18,998 nucleotides of DNA from Sphingopyxis sp. UBA6723 (GCF_002454115.1 NZ_DKIH01000009.1:1-18998), one strand, 5' to 3'. Positions 1 through 7,156 are shown, numbered from the stretch's first letter. Numbers and translations: made by a program. The notes: generated by a model not told the origin, from the sequence alone.

Positions 1-1
1 C

Positions 2-1357
2 GACCGCACTTTCCTCCCCCGCCTGCCCCGCCAGACCTTATGGCTCGACCGCGGCAGCATCCGCCGCAAGGAGATCGGCTTCGGCGGCTTCGAGGAATGG
101 AGCGACGCCGTCGCCGCCGAGGAATCGCGCGCGGCGCAGCGGCTCGATTCGAAGCTACGGCTCGAGGCGCACTGGCTGGAACGCGGCGTCACCGCGCGAC
201 GCAAGCGCAATCAGGGCCGCCTCGAAAAGCTCAAGGAAATGCGCGCCACCCGCGCCGCGATGATCGGCGGCCCTGGCGTCGCCAAGCTCGGCCTCGCCAA
301 CGACGACGTCCGCTCGAAATCGGTGATCGTCGCCGAAAATGTTTCCATCAGCTTCCCCACCACCCCGTTCGTGTCGAGCGAAGTCGAGACACCCAGCGGC
401 AGTGCACTACCTCAAGGCATCTCGACTTCGCTCGATGCGAATGGAGACAGGGGGCAACTCCGGCCGATCATCAAAAACTTTGATTTCCGCGTCCAGCGCG
501 GCGACCGCATCGGCATCGTCGGCGCCAATGGTGCGGGCAAATCCACCCTGCTCAAACTGCTGACCGGCGAAATCCAACCCGATCAGGGCAAAATCACCCT
601 TGCCCCGACCCTCGACGGCATCATCATCGACCAGCAGCGCAGCCTGATGTCGCCCGACAAGACCGTCCGCGACATCCTTGCCGACGGCGGCGACTGGGTC
701 GAGGTGCGCGGGGTCAAGAAGCATATCCAAGGCTATCTCAAGGAATTCCTGTTCGATCCCGGCGTGATGGAGGCCAGCGTCGGCGCGCTCTCGGGCGGCG
801 AACGCTCGCGCCTGCTGCTCGCACGCGAATTCGCTCGCGAATCGAATTTGCTCGTGCTCGACGAGCCGACCAACGACCTCGACCTCGAAACGCTCGACCT
901 CTTACAGGAAGTCATCGCCGATTACGCCGGGACCGTGCTGCTGGTCAGCCATGACCGCGACTTCCTCGACCGCACCGTCACCGTGACGCTCGGCCTCGAC
1001 GGCACCGGCAAGGTCGACATCGTCGCCGGCGGCTATGCCGATTGGGAAGCAAAGCGGGTCAAGCCCAACAGCGTCAAAACCAAAGCATCAACCGCCACCG
1101 CCCCGCTCCCGACGACCGCGCGCAAGAAGCTCAGCTACAAGGACCAGCGCGACTATGACCTGCTGCCAGGGCGGATCGAGGCGATCGAGGCGGAGATGGC
1201 CGCGGCGGAAACCGAATTGTCGGACGGCACCCTGTTCACCCGTGACCATGCGCGATTCACCGCCCTGACCGCGAAGCTCGAAGCGCTGCGCGCCGAGAAG
1301 ATGGCGGCGGAAGATCGCTGGCTGGAACTCGCCGAAGAGGTCGAGGCGCTGGGCTAA
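2..1357 (+). CDS. uup: ABC-F family ATPase, Uup-like (3' part, 451 residues visible)
   Basis: Soluble ATPase of the ABC-F class, which has two ABC domains and no membrane part; Uup relatives act on ribosomes or on DNA branch structures. The window opens just after the H-loop of the first ABC domain (DRTFL, right after an expected SH), so the start lies upstream. Then come the inter-domain linker rich in Arg/Lys (about bases 110-270) and the second ABC domain with Walker A GANGAGKS (521-544), signature LSGGE (about 787-801), Walker B LLVLDEPTNDLD and H-loop SHDRDFLDRT. The tail (about 1130-1350) is a charged coiled coil, the C-terminal domain that separates Uup from EttA-like proteins. Odd: between the strand VSISF and the conserved IIKNFDFRVQRGDRIGIVG, where relatives have only a few residues, there are about 30 extra residues translated from a palindromic repeat (365-444). 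The stop is TAA at 1355-1357. The family is sure; the exact subgroup is likely. Confidence 0.92.
   Translation, partial: DRTFLPRLPRQTLWLDRGSIRRKEIGFGGFEEWSDAVAAEESRAAQRLDSKLRLEAHWLERGVTARRKRNQGRLEKLKEMRATRAAMIGGPGVAKLGLANDDVRSKSVIVAENVSISFPTTPFVSSEVETPSGSALPQGISTSLDANGDRGQLRPIIKNFDFRVQRGDRIGIVGANGAGKSTLLKLLTGEIQPDQGKITLAPTLDGIIIDQQRSLMSPDKTVRDILADGGDWVEVRGVKKHIQGYLKEFLFDPGVMEASVGALSGGERSRLLLAREFARESNLLVLDEPTNDLDLETLDLLQEVIADYAGTVLLVSHDRDFLDRTVTVTLGLDGTGKVDIVAGGYADWEAKRVKPNSVKTKASTATAPLPTTARKKLSYKDQRDYDLLPGRIEAIEAEMAAAETELSDGTLFTRDHARFTALTAKLEALRAEKMAAEDRWLELAEEVEALG
365..444. repeat. Palindromic repeat pair (REP-like) inside the uup coding region
   Basis: Two 28-base units face each other: 365-392 and 417-444 (reverse complement). 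They share an identical 16-base core, TCGAGCGAAGTCGAGA at 374-389 and its complement at 420-435. Each unit can fold, with GTGTC/GACAC as outer stem in the left one and GCATC/GATGC in the right one, so the bases that differ change in pairs. It is translated in frame as part of the second ABC domain. Such elements usually lie between genes in sphingomonads (known from general experience, not searched here). Confidence 0.8.
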
Positions 1358-1399
1358 CCCCGCCGCGCGTCCGCTTTGGGGTGGGAGGTGGACGAAGCC

Positions 1400-1590
1400 G
1401 ATCCTCCCCGGAACGGGGAGGGGGACCAGCGAAGCTGGTGGAGGGGCACCGGCGTGTTGCCTTGCCGGTGAGGTTGTCCCTTCACGGCGACATCGCCAGA
1501 AGTACAGCCTTTCCAGCTAGCGCTGCGTAAACCGTCCGTGCCCCTCCACCACCTTCGGGTGGTTCCCCTCCCCCGTTGGGGGAGGATCGC
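1400..1590. repeat. Inverted pair of two-hairpin repeats after uup
   Basis: Unit A (1400-1449) and unit B (1538-1590, reverse complement) lie head to head with about 88 bases between. Each has two hairpins in the same order. In A: CCTCCCCG/CGGGGAGG with loop GAA (1403-1421), then ACCAGC/GCTGGT with loop GAA (1425-1439). In B: CCTCCCCC/GGGGGAGG with loop AAC, then ACCACC/GGTGGT with loop CGAA. Both end in GGAGGGGCAC. The stems differ by paired changes (G-C to C-G), so structure is conserved. The pair fills most of the 263-base gap between uup and the next gene and could end transcription from both sides. A third unit is at 18935-18990. Confidence 0.8.
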
Positions 1591-1620
1591 TTAGCTCCGC
1601 AGCGGGTCGTTTCGGGAAGT

Positions 1621-1872
1621 TCATTCCCTCTCGGCTAAGTGCACGATTATATCAGGACCATCGAATGACGGGTCACTGCCGCTTATAAAGTCGGCAAAAT
1701 GCTCATGATCCCAGAGGTCGAACTCCTGCGTCTCCCGAGCGCACTTCGCTAGAAATTCGGACAGCTTCAGCATCTCGGACACACTGAGGTATAGCGTCGC
1801 TTCGGAGAGACGACCCACGCCGTCGTCGGCACGAAAGCGTCCGCTCGTGTCAGGCGTCCCGAATAGCTCCAT
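1621..1872 (-). CDS. Small hypothetical protein, resembles Imm32-type immunity proteins (83 aa)
   Basis: An 83-residue soluble acidic protein. The start ATG at 1872-1870 has a purine-rich ribosome site (GAGGGAA) just upstream. The pattern 'LYLSVSEMLKLSEFLAKCARE' around residues 27-47, followed by a DHEHFADF segment near residues 54-61 and a closing strand DIIVHL, recalls small proteins annotated as Imm32, proposed partners of polymorphic toxins. This resemblance is from memory and not checked. No toxin gene is visible beside it: the neighbours are uup (convergent, repeat between) and, upstream, the DUF6456 gene on the same strand. Its base composition is visibly less GC-rich than that of the flanking genes, which suggests transfer. 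It is probably a real gene, but its function is unknown. Confidence 0.6.
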   Translation of the reverse strand: MELFGTPDTSGRFRADDGVGRLSEATLYLSVSEMLKLSEFLAKCARETQEFDLWDHEHFADFISGSDPSFDGPDIIVHLAERE

Positions 1873-1972
1873 GGTTCCCTCATCTCAATCGTGCCCAAGT
1901 GACATCGGATAGTTCGGTTTGTCGAACAGATGCCCAATGTCTGCAACTGGTCGGATGTCGCCTTCCAAATTT

Positions 1973-2043
1973 TTCGCGCAGAGGCGCAGAGAACGCAGAG
2001 AGAAACTGTAAAAATCTCCGCGTTCTCTGCGCCTCTGCGCGAA
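1973..2043. repeat. Long near-perfect hairpin
   Basis: Arms 1973-2000 and 2016-2043 are reverse complements over 28 bases with one mismatch (A1997 opposite C2019), extended by A2001-T2015, with a loop of 13 bases. Each arm carries tandem GCAGAG-like hexamers (GCAGAG, GCAGAGAAC, GCAGAG). It lies between the small gene at 1621-1872 and the DUF6456 gene, downstream of the latter, so it may end that transcript. There is no T-run, so a classical terminator is not shown. Units with this CGCAGAG wording occur in several proteobacteria (general knowledge). Confidence 0.8.
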
Positions 2044-2096
2044 TCTCATCATAGCCTGACGCCAGCGTCCGGTCGACGCTGGCCGTCCAACCCTAG

Positions 2097-2579
2097 CTAC
2101 CCCACCCCATAAAACCGCGCCAGCCGGTCCAGTGCCAGCCCCAGCACCAGCTTGCCCGACCGCGCCGGCCACCCCAGCCCCTTCTCCGCCCCGGCAATCC
2201 CCTCCCCCGCACAAATCACCCGCCAGCAGATGTCGGCCAGCCCCGGCCCCGCCGCATCGAGCGCTGCATGAAAGCGCCGGTGCGCGTCGATCCGCGCCAG
2301 CGACGCATCCGCCGCCCGCGCGCCGCCGCGGCTCTTCGCGGGCGGCGCTGCGTCCCAGCGCATCGTCACCCGCGCCGCCAACCCGGCGCGCTCATAATCG
2401 GCGCGCAGCCGTTCGCCCGCGTCCAGTTGCGCCGACGTCAAATGGCCGCGCGCGGCCAGCCACGCGATCGGGCTCTCGGCGATATTCACCGTCACCTGCC
2501 GCATTGTCTGCGGGCCACGTTTGGCCGGATCGATCCGGTCGTCGGGATGCGGGCGGGTGGCAAGCTGGCGTGCGGTCAT
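2097..2579 (-). CDS. DUF6456 domain-containing protein (160 aa)
   Basis: A protein of unknown function, typical of alphaproteobacteria. The hallmark stretch is residues 34-75: ESPIAWLAARG, then a segment with AGERLRADYERAGL and a following TMRWD, which fits the DUF6456 pattern. The C-terminal part is helical, with a conserved-looking DICWRVICAGEGI. The start ATG at 2579-2577 is supported by a strong ribosome site GAGGAG about 6 bases upstream; a second Met at residue 26 is possible but lacks this support. It is divergent from the XRE regulator gene, with 88 bases between them, so the two may share control. The family call is fairly sure. The molecular role is not known, and I do not propose one. 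Confidence 0.8.
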   Translation of the reverse strand: MTARQLATRPHPDDRIDPAKRGPQTMRQVTVNIAESPIAWLAARGHLTSAQLDAGERLRADYERAGLAARVTMRWDAAPPAKSRGGARAADASLARIDAHRRFHAALDAAGPGLADICWRVICAGEGIAGAEKGLGWPARSGKLVLGLALDRLARFYGVG

Positions 2580-2603
2580 GGCAATCTCCTCGATTCGAAG
2601 ACA

Positions 2604-2660
2604 GCTCTTGACACTGGATTATTTTGTAGGAAAGAAGAAACCGATTTGGTTATTTGAAGG
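2604..2660 (+). promoter_or_regulatory. AT-rich divergent promoter region between the DUF6456 gene and the XRE regulator
   Basis: The 88 bases between the two divergent starts are much more AT-rich than the surroundings. A consensus-like TTGACA sits at 2608-2613, pointing to the regulator. No clear -10 hexamer is seen at 17 bases. A ribosome site GAAGG (2656-2660) precedes the regulator ATG. The regulator may bind here itself, but no good inverted repeat was found. Confidence 0.4.
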
Positions 2661-2667
2661 TTTTGCG

Positions 2668-3228
2668 ATGATCAACAGCATCCGCGCGGTGCGCCGCGCA
2701 AAGGGACTGACGCTTGAAGAAGTCGGCGCGCGCTGCGATCCGCCGACCACCGCACAGACGATCGGCCGCCTCGAAACGGGCACGCGCAACCTGTCGCTCG
2801 GCTGGATGAACCGTATCGCAGCGGCGCTCGGGGTCGATGCCGCCGAGCTGGTGCAACTGCCGCAGGATACCCAGCTGACGATCACCGCGCATCTGGGCGC
2901 CGATGGCGCGCACGCGCCGACGCGGGTCGAACAGGCGCTCACCGCACGGCCGAGCGAGGATATGATCGCGGTCCGCGTGACCTCGTCGATCGGCGATTAT
3001 CGCGCCGGCGACGAAATCTGGTGCCGCCGGATCGAGGGCGACTGGACCAGCGCGCTCAACCGCGACCTGCTCGTCCCGCGCCCCGCCGGCCGCTTCTTCT
3101 TCGCGCGGCTGCTCAACGTCGATGGTGAAAAACTGCACCTGCTACCGCTCGGCAGCGGCGCCCGGCAACAGGTCGTCAGCAATCCGCCATGGGCTGCGGT
3201 CGCAGTGCGGCTGATTCGTACGCTCTAG
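2668..3228 (+). CDS. XRE-family transcriptional regulator with LexA/CI-like C-terminal half (186 aa)
   Basis: A DNA-binding repressor type. Residues 2-65 form a Cro/CI helix-turn-helix: 'RAVRRAKGLTLEEVGAR', then 'TIGRLETGTRNLSLGWMNRI', then 'AALGVDAAEL'. Residues 90-186 look like the beta-rich fold of S24/LexA-type regulators: TSSIGDYRAGDEIW, FFFARLLNVDG, LHLLPLGSG and a closing WAAVAVRLIRTL. In LexA the catalytic pair is Ser/Lys. Here a Ser is present in SSIGDY, but at the place where Lys is expected (FFFARLL) there is Ala-Arg, so self-cleavage is doubtful. The ATG at 2668 was chosen because it opens the HTH domain and has GAAGG 7 bases upstream; the frame is open upstream to 2521 but covers the divergent promoter. 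It is divergent from the DUF6456 gene. The targets are unknown. Confidence 0.82.
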   Translation: MINSIRAVRRAKGLTLEEVGARCDPPTTAQTIGRLETGTRNLSLGWMNRIAAALGVDAAELVQLPQDTQLTITAHLGADGAHAPTRVEQALTARPSEDMIAVRVTSSIGDYRAGDEIWCRRIEGDWTSALNRDLLVPRPAGRFFFARLLNVDGEKLHLLPLGSGARQQVVSNPPWAAVAVRLIRTL

Positions 3229-3233
3229 CCCTG

Positions 3234-3320
3234 CCGTTCGCCCTGAGCTTGTCGAAGGGCCGTCCTTTCTTTCACCGACGTCGAGGAAAAGCGGTGCTTC
3301 GACAAGCTCAGCACAAACGA
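3234..3320. repeat. Intergenic palindromic repeat pair (REP-like)
   Basis: An inverted pair with the identical core CTGAGCTTGTCGAAG at 3243-3257 and its complement at 3297-3311. The outer stems are GCCCT/AGGGC in the left unit and GTGCT/AGCAC in the right unit: two positions differ and both are compensated on the other side of the stem. It fills the 106-base gap between the regulator stop (3228) and the glycosyltransferase start (3335). The CTGAGCTTGTCGAAG wording is familiar from sphingomonad genomes (general knowledge, not searched). Confidence 0.85.
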
Positions 3321-3334
3321 ATGAGAGGGCAGGC

Positions 3335-4501
3335 ATGACCCCCCTCCGCGTCCTCAGCATCGCCACGCTGTTCCCCGACGCCGCCCGTCCCAACTTCGGC
3401 CTATTCGTGGAACGCAGCCTCCGCGCGCTCGCGGCGCAGCCGGAGATCGAACTCACCATCGTCGCGCCCGTCGGCCTGCCGCCCTTTCCGCTCTCGCTCC
3501 ACCCCCGCTATCGCAAGCTCCGCGCCCTGCCGCGAACTGAGCGCTGGAACGGCCTCACTGTCCACCGCCCGCGCTTCCCGCTGATTCCCCGCGTCGGCGC
3601 GCGCTTCAACCCCGCGATGGTCGCGCGCGCCGTCCTGTCGGCGGTGCGCAGCCAGACCTTCGACGTCGTCGACGCGCAATTTTTCTATCCCGACGGCCCC
3701 GCAGCGATGCGTGTCGCCGCCGCGCTCGGCCTGCCCTTCGCCGCCAAGGCGCGCGGCGCCGACATCAGTCATTTCGGCCATGACCCTGCAACCGCAGCGC
3801 AGCTGATCGAGGCAGCCGACAAGGCCGCAGGCCTGCTCGCGGTGTCGGACGCGATGCGCCGCGACATGGCTGCGATCGGCATCGATCCCGCCAAGGTCAC
3901 CACCCACTACACCGGTATCGACACCGCCCGCTTTTCGCCCGGCGATCGCAATGCCGCCCGCGCCGCGCTCGGCATAGGCGACGCCCCGATGATCCTGACC
4001 GTCGGCGCGCTCATCCCGCGCAAGGGTCAGGCGCTCGTGATCGAGGCGCTCCCCGCGCTGCCCGGCGTCCATTACCGGCTGGCGGGTACGGGCGAGGCCG
4101 AAGGCCGCTACCGCGCTCTGGCCCAGCGGCTCGGCGTTGCCGAACGCGTCCATGTCATGGGTCCGGTCGCCAATGCCGACCTGCCGATGCACTATCGTGC
4201 TGCCGATGTCGTCGTCATGCCCTCGGTCAGCGAAGGCCTCGCCAATGCGTGGGTCGAGGCGCTCGCGTGCGGCACCCCGATCGTCATCAGCGACGCGGGC
4301 GGCGCTGCCGAACTGGTGACCGCGCCCATCGCGGGGTGCATTGTCGAACGCACGCCCGACGCCATTGCTGCCGCAGTACAGGCCATCCTGACCAACCCGC
4401 CTGCCCCGTCAGACGTCGCCGCCAGCCTAGGCGGCCGCTTCGACTGGGACCGCAACGGCCGCGAACTGGCCGATCATCTCCGCCGCTGCGCCGGTCGTTA
4501 A
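3335..4501 (+). CDS. Family 4 glycosyltransferase (388 aa)
   Basis: A cytosolic GT-B fold retaining glycosyltransferase that probably moves a sugar from a nucleotide sugar to an acceptor in exopolysaccharide, glycolipid or glycan synthesis; donor and acceptor cannot be read from the sequence. The N-terminal Rossmann part (1-170) begins with VLSIATLFPDAARPNFGLFV and holds AKARGADISHFG. The C-terminal part starts near HYTGIDTARFSP and contains GALIPRKGQALVIEAL and the EX7E motif SEGLANAWVEALACGTPIV (E300 and E308), which binds the donor. Length is normal for the family. The ATG at 3335 follows GAGAGGGCAGG. It stands alone: a repeat precedes it and the convergent secF follows, with overlapping stops. 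No other polysaccharide gene is in view. Confidence 0.9.
   Translation: MTPLRVLSIATLFPDAARPNFGLFVERSLRALAAQPEIELTIVAPVGLPPFPLSLHPRYRKLRALPRTERWNGLTVHRPRFPLIPRVGARFNPAMVARAVLSAVRSQTFDVVDAQFFYPDGPAAMRVAAALGLPFAAKARGADISHFGHDPATAAQLIEAADKAAGLLAVSDAMRRDMAAIGIDPAKVTTHYTGIDTARFSPGDRNAARAALGIGDAPMILTVGALIPRKGQALVIEALPALPGVHYRLAGTGEAEGRYRALAQRLGVAERVHVMGPVANADLPMHYRAADVVVMPSVSEGLANAWVEALACGTPIVISDAGGAAELVTAPIAGCIVERTPDAIAAAVQAILTNPPAPSDVAASLGGRFDWDRNGRELADHLRRCAGR
4498..4501. other. Shared stop codons of two convergent genes (TTAA)
   Basis: The palindrome TTAA supplies TAA for the glycosyltransferase on the plus strand (4499-4501) and TAA for secF on the minus strand (4500-4498). The two coding regions therefore touch with a 4-base overlap, and no separate terminator fits between them. 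Confidence 0.9.
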
Positions 4502-5478
4502 ACGACCGCGCCGTCGTCCTTGCGCTCAACCCGCTCGCCGCCGTCCATGCCCGCGCTGGTGCGCGGCACAAAGCTGTGGGGGCCTACTTTCAGCCACACC
4601 AGCACCGGCGTTGACATCAGCACCGACGAATATCCGCCAATGAACACGCCGAACAGCATGGCCGCAGTAAAGCCGAAAATCACGTCGGGGCCGAAAAGCA
4701 ACAGCACGCCCAGCGCGAGGACCATCGCCACGGTGGTCATGACGGTGCGCGACAGCGTTTCGTTGATGCTGAGATTCAGCAGCGGAACGATATCCATCTT
4801 GCGGTATTTTTTCAGGTTTTCGCGGATGCGGTCATACACCACGATCGTGTCGTTCAGCGAATAGCCGACAATCGTCAGCAACGCCGCGACGCTGTTCAGG
4901 TCGAATTGCATCTGCGTGACTGCGAACAGCCCGAACGTCAGCGACACCTCGTGGAACAGACGTCCCAGCGCCCCGACCCCGAACTGCCATTCGAACCGGA
5001 TCCAGATATAGATCGAAATGCCGATGATCGCGAGGCCCAGGCTGATCGCGCCGGTGCGGATCAATTCGCCCGACACCTTGCCCGACACGGTTTCGACCGA
5101 GCCGGTCTTGGCGGTGGGAAACGCCTTTTCGATCCCTGCCACCAGCTGTTGCCCGGCGCGCTCGGCCGCGGCCTTGTCACCTTCGGGCAACGCGGTACGG
5201 ATCGACACCGCCTTGTCCGATCCGAACTGCTGGATCGTCGCTTCGCCCAGTCCGATCTGGCCGACCTTTTCGCGAATATCGTCGATCGGCGGCATTTCCT
5301 GCGTGAATTCCACGCGAACCGACTGGCCGCCGACGAAATCCACACCCAGGTTCAGTCCCTTGACCGCGACCAGCGCGATCGACACAGCCACCAGGAAAAA
5401 GCTCATGAAGGACGCGACTTTCCGCCACCGCAGAAAGTCGATGTTGGTGTCGTCGGGGACGAGTTTGAGCAAGCGCAT
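4498..5478 (-). CDS. secF: Protein translocase subunit SecF (326 aa)
   Basis: Inner-membrane partner of SecD in the proton-driven Sec accessory complex that helps pull proteins out on the periplasmic side. The first membrane helix (about 21-39) is followed by the family signature GLNLGVDFVGG (41-51), a periplasmic domain to about 135, and five more helices. The transmembrane motif VGYSLNDTIVVYDRIRENLKK is typical of SecF, and the C-terminal VFIGGYSSVLMSTPVLVWLK closes the last helix. The hydrophilic tail after VGPHSF is longer than the core needs. The ATG at 5478 has AAGGGAG upstream, and the stop of secD lies 12 bases before it, so the genes form an operon in the usual order yajC-secD-secF. 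Length is usual for the family. Confidence 0.97.
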   Translation of the reverse strand: MRLLKLVPDDTNIDFLRWRKVASFMSFFLVAVSIALVAVKGLNLGVDFVGGQSVRVEFTQEMPPIDDIREKVGQIGLGEATIQQFGSDKAVSIRTALPEGDKAAAERAGQQLVAGIEKAFPTAKTGSVETVSGKVSGELIRTGAISLGLAIIGISIYIWIRFEWQFGVGALGRLFHEVSLTFGLFAVTQMQFDLNSVAALLTIVGYSLNDTIVVYDRIRENLKKYRKMDIVPLLNLSINETLSRTVMTTVAMVLALGVLLLFGPDVIFGFTAAMLFGVFIGGYSSVLMSTPVLVWLKVGPHSFVPRTSAGMDGGERVERKDDGAVV

Positions 5479-5490
5479 CTCTTCGCTCCC

Positions 5491-7104
5491 TTAAATGTTG
5501 ATCGACGTCGGACGCGCCGTGCGCAGCCAATGGGCCACGAACATGCGGGTGACGGTGACGGCGGTGAAAACGCTCGTGACGATGCCGATGGTCAGCACCA
5601 CCGCAAAGCCCTTGATCGGGCCCGAGCCGAACCAGAACATCAGCACCGCGGCGATGACGTTGGTGACGTTGGCGTCGAAAATCGCGCGACTGGCTTCGGA
5701 ATAGCCAAGGTCGATCGCCTGATATACCTTGCGCCCGCGTTTCAATTCCTCGCGTATTCGCTCGTTGATCAGCACGTTGGCGTCGACCGCCGCGCCGATC
5801 GTCAGCACGAAGCCCGCAATCCCCGGCAAGGTCAGCGTCGCGTTGAACGCGGCCATGATCGCGATGATCAGGAACACGTTAAAGAACAACGCGATATTCG
5901 CATAGATGCCGAAGCGGCCATAGACCACCATCATCAGTACCAGCACCGCGACGGTGGCGATGATCCCCGCGATCACGCCCTTGCGGATCGAATCGGCGCC
6001 CAGTTCGGGGGTCACCGTGCGTTCTTCGACCACCGCCATCTTCACCGGCAAGGCGCCCGAGCGCAGCGAGATCGCCAGCGCGTTGGCGCTTGCCACCGAA
6101 AAGCTGCCCGAAATCTGCGCGCTTCCCCCCAGGATCGGTTCGTTGATCGACGGCGCCGACAGCACCTTGCCGTCCAGCACCATCGCAAAGCGTTTGCCGA
6201 CATTCTGCGCGGTCACCTTGGCAAAGGTGCTCGATCCGCCCGAATCGAAACTGATCGACACGACCGGTTCGTTCGACTGCGGATCGAAACTTTGCTTGGC
6301 GTTGATCAGCTGCTCGCCGCTGATCATCACTTGGCGGCGCAGCACTTCGAACGTCGCGCCGCTGCCCTCGCCCTCGGCATAGGGAACGATCTCGCTGCCC
6401 ACCGGGACGCGGCCCGCGGCGGCTTCGGCGGGGTCGGCGTTGGGGTCGACCATGCGGAATTCCAGCCGCGCGGTCTTGCCGATCAGTTCCTTAAGCGCCG
6501 CGGGATCCTGCAACCCCGGTACCTGCACGACGACACGGTCGTTGCCTTCGCGGATGATCGTCGGTTCGCGCGTACCCAGATCGTTGACGCGTTTGTCGAT
6601 GATGTCGCGCGCCGAATCCATCGCGTCGGCGACCGCCTGTGTCTGGCCGGCGGTGGTCGGGGTCATCACGATGCGCGTGGTATCGACGATGTCGATATTC
6701 CAGTCGCGCTGGCCGGTCATCGCCGCGCCCTGGGTCTGGCTGAACAACCGGTCGCGCGCATCGTCGAGCTGCGCCTGGTCGCGGATCAGAAAGCTGATCT
6801 TGCCGCCCTCGGTCGTCAGTTCGCCGATCGCGATGTCATCGTCGGGACCACGCTCGCCGTTCATCGCGGCGCGGACGGTCTTTTCCATATTCGCGAGCTG
6901 CGTCTTGCGCAGATCGTCGATGTCAGCCTCGAGCAGCAAATGGCTGCCGCCCGCCAGGTCGAGCCCCAGATTGACCTTGGCCTGCATAAACGCCGGCAGG
7001 CTGTCGCGCGTCTTTTCGGGCAGGAAGCTGGGGATGGAAAAGAGGATGCCCAGCAGCAGGATGATGCTGATGCTGATGGTTTTCCAGCGCGGGAAATCGA
7101 GCAT
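5491..7104 (-). CDS. secD: Protein translocase subunit SecD (537 aa)
   Basis: The larger partner of SecF. A short cytosolic start and one helix (about 10-28) lead to NLGLDLAGGSHLLLE (45-59), the conserved SecD signature with D49. A large periplasmic region (about 60-370) follows; it contains LEFRMVDPNADPAEAA and RFAMVLDGKVLSAPSINEPI, typical P1/P4-type segments. The last third holds the remaining helices, with GFVLTIGAAVDANVLINERIREELKRG, where the charged D and R residues are thought to serve proton movement in the family. The alphaproteobacterial length of about 530 is normal. The start ATG at 7104 lacks a strong ribosome site. It lies 52 bases after the yajC stop, and secF follows after 12 bases. 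Confidence 0.97.
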   Translation of the reverse strand: MLDFPRWKTISISIILLLGILFSIPSFLPEKTRDSLPAFMQAKVNLGLDLAGGSHLLLEADIDDLRKTQLANMEKTVRAAMNGERGPDDDIAIGELTTEGGKISFLIRDQAQLDDARDRLFSQTQGAAMTGQRDWNIDIVDTTRIVMTPTTAGQTQAVADAMDSARDIIDKRVNDLGTREPTIIREGNDRVVVQVPGLQDPAALKELIGKTARLEFRMVDPNADPAEAAAGRVPVGSEIVPYAEGEGSGATFEVLRRQVMISGEQLINAKQSFDPQSNEPVVSISFDSGGSSTFAKVTAQNVGKRFAMVLDGKVLSAPSINEPILGGSAQISGSFSVASANALAISLRSGALPVKMAVVEERTVTPELGADSIRKGVIAGIIATVAVLVLMMVVYGRFGIYANIALFFNVFLIIAIMAAFNATLTLPGIAGFVLTIGAAVDANVLINERIREELKRGRKVYQAIDLGYSEASRAIFDANVTNVIAAVLMFWFGSGPIKGFAVVLTIGIVTSVFTAVTVTRMFVAHWLRTARPTSINI

Positions 7105-7156
7105 GGTCTAATGGTCCGATAGCAAGAGCAGCGACGCAATCAGCGCCCCCGCCGCG

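Noticed and set aside
2521..2667. Upstream extension of the XRE regulator
   Set aside because: The frame is open, but it covers the AT-rich divergent promoter and the start of the DUF6456 gene; the ATG at 2668 has a ribosome site and opens the HTH domain.
3401..4192. A 263-codon open frame on the minus strand
   Set aside because: It is antisense to the GT4 glycosyltransferase, with biased shadow composition.
4906..7122. A 738-codon open frame on the plus strand
   Set aside because: It lies opposite secF and secD. Its translation is rich in Arg, His, Asp and Gln without domains, as expected for the complement of a GC-rich gene.
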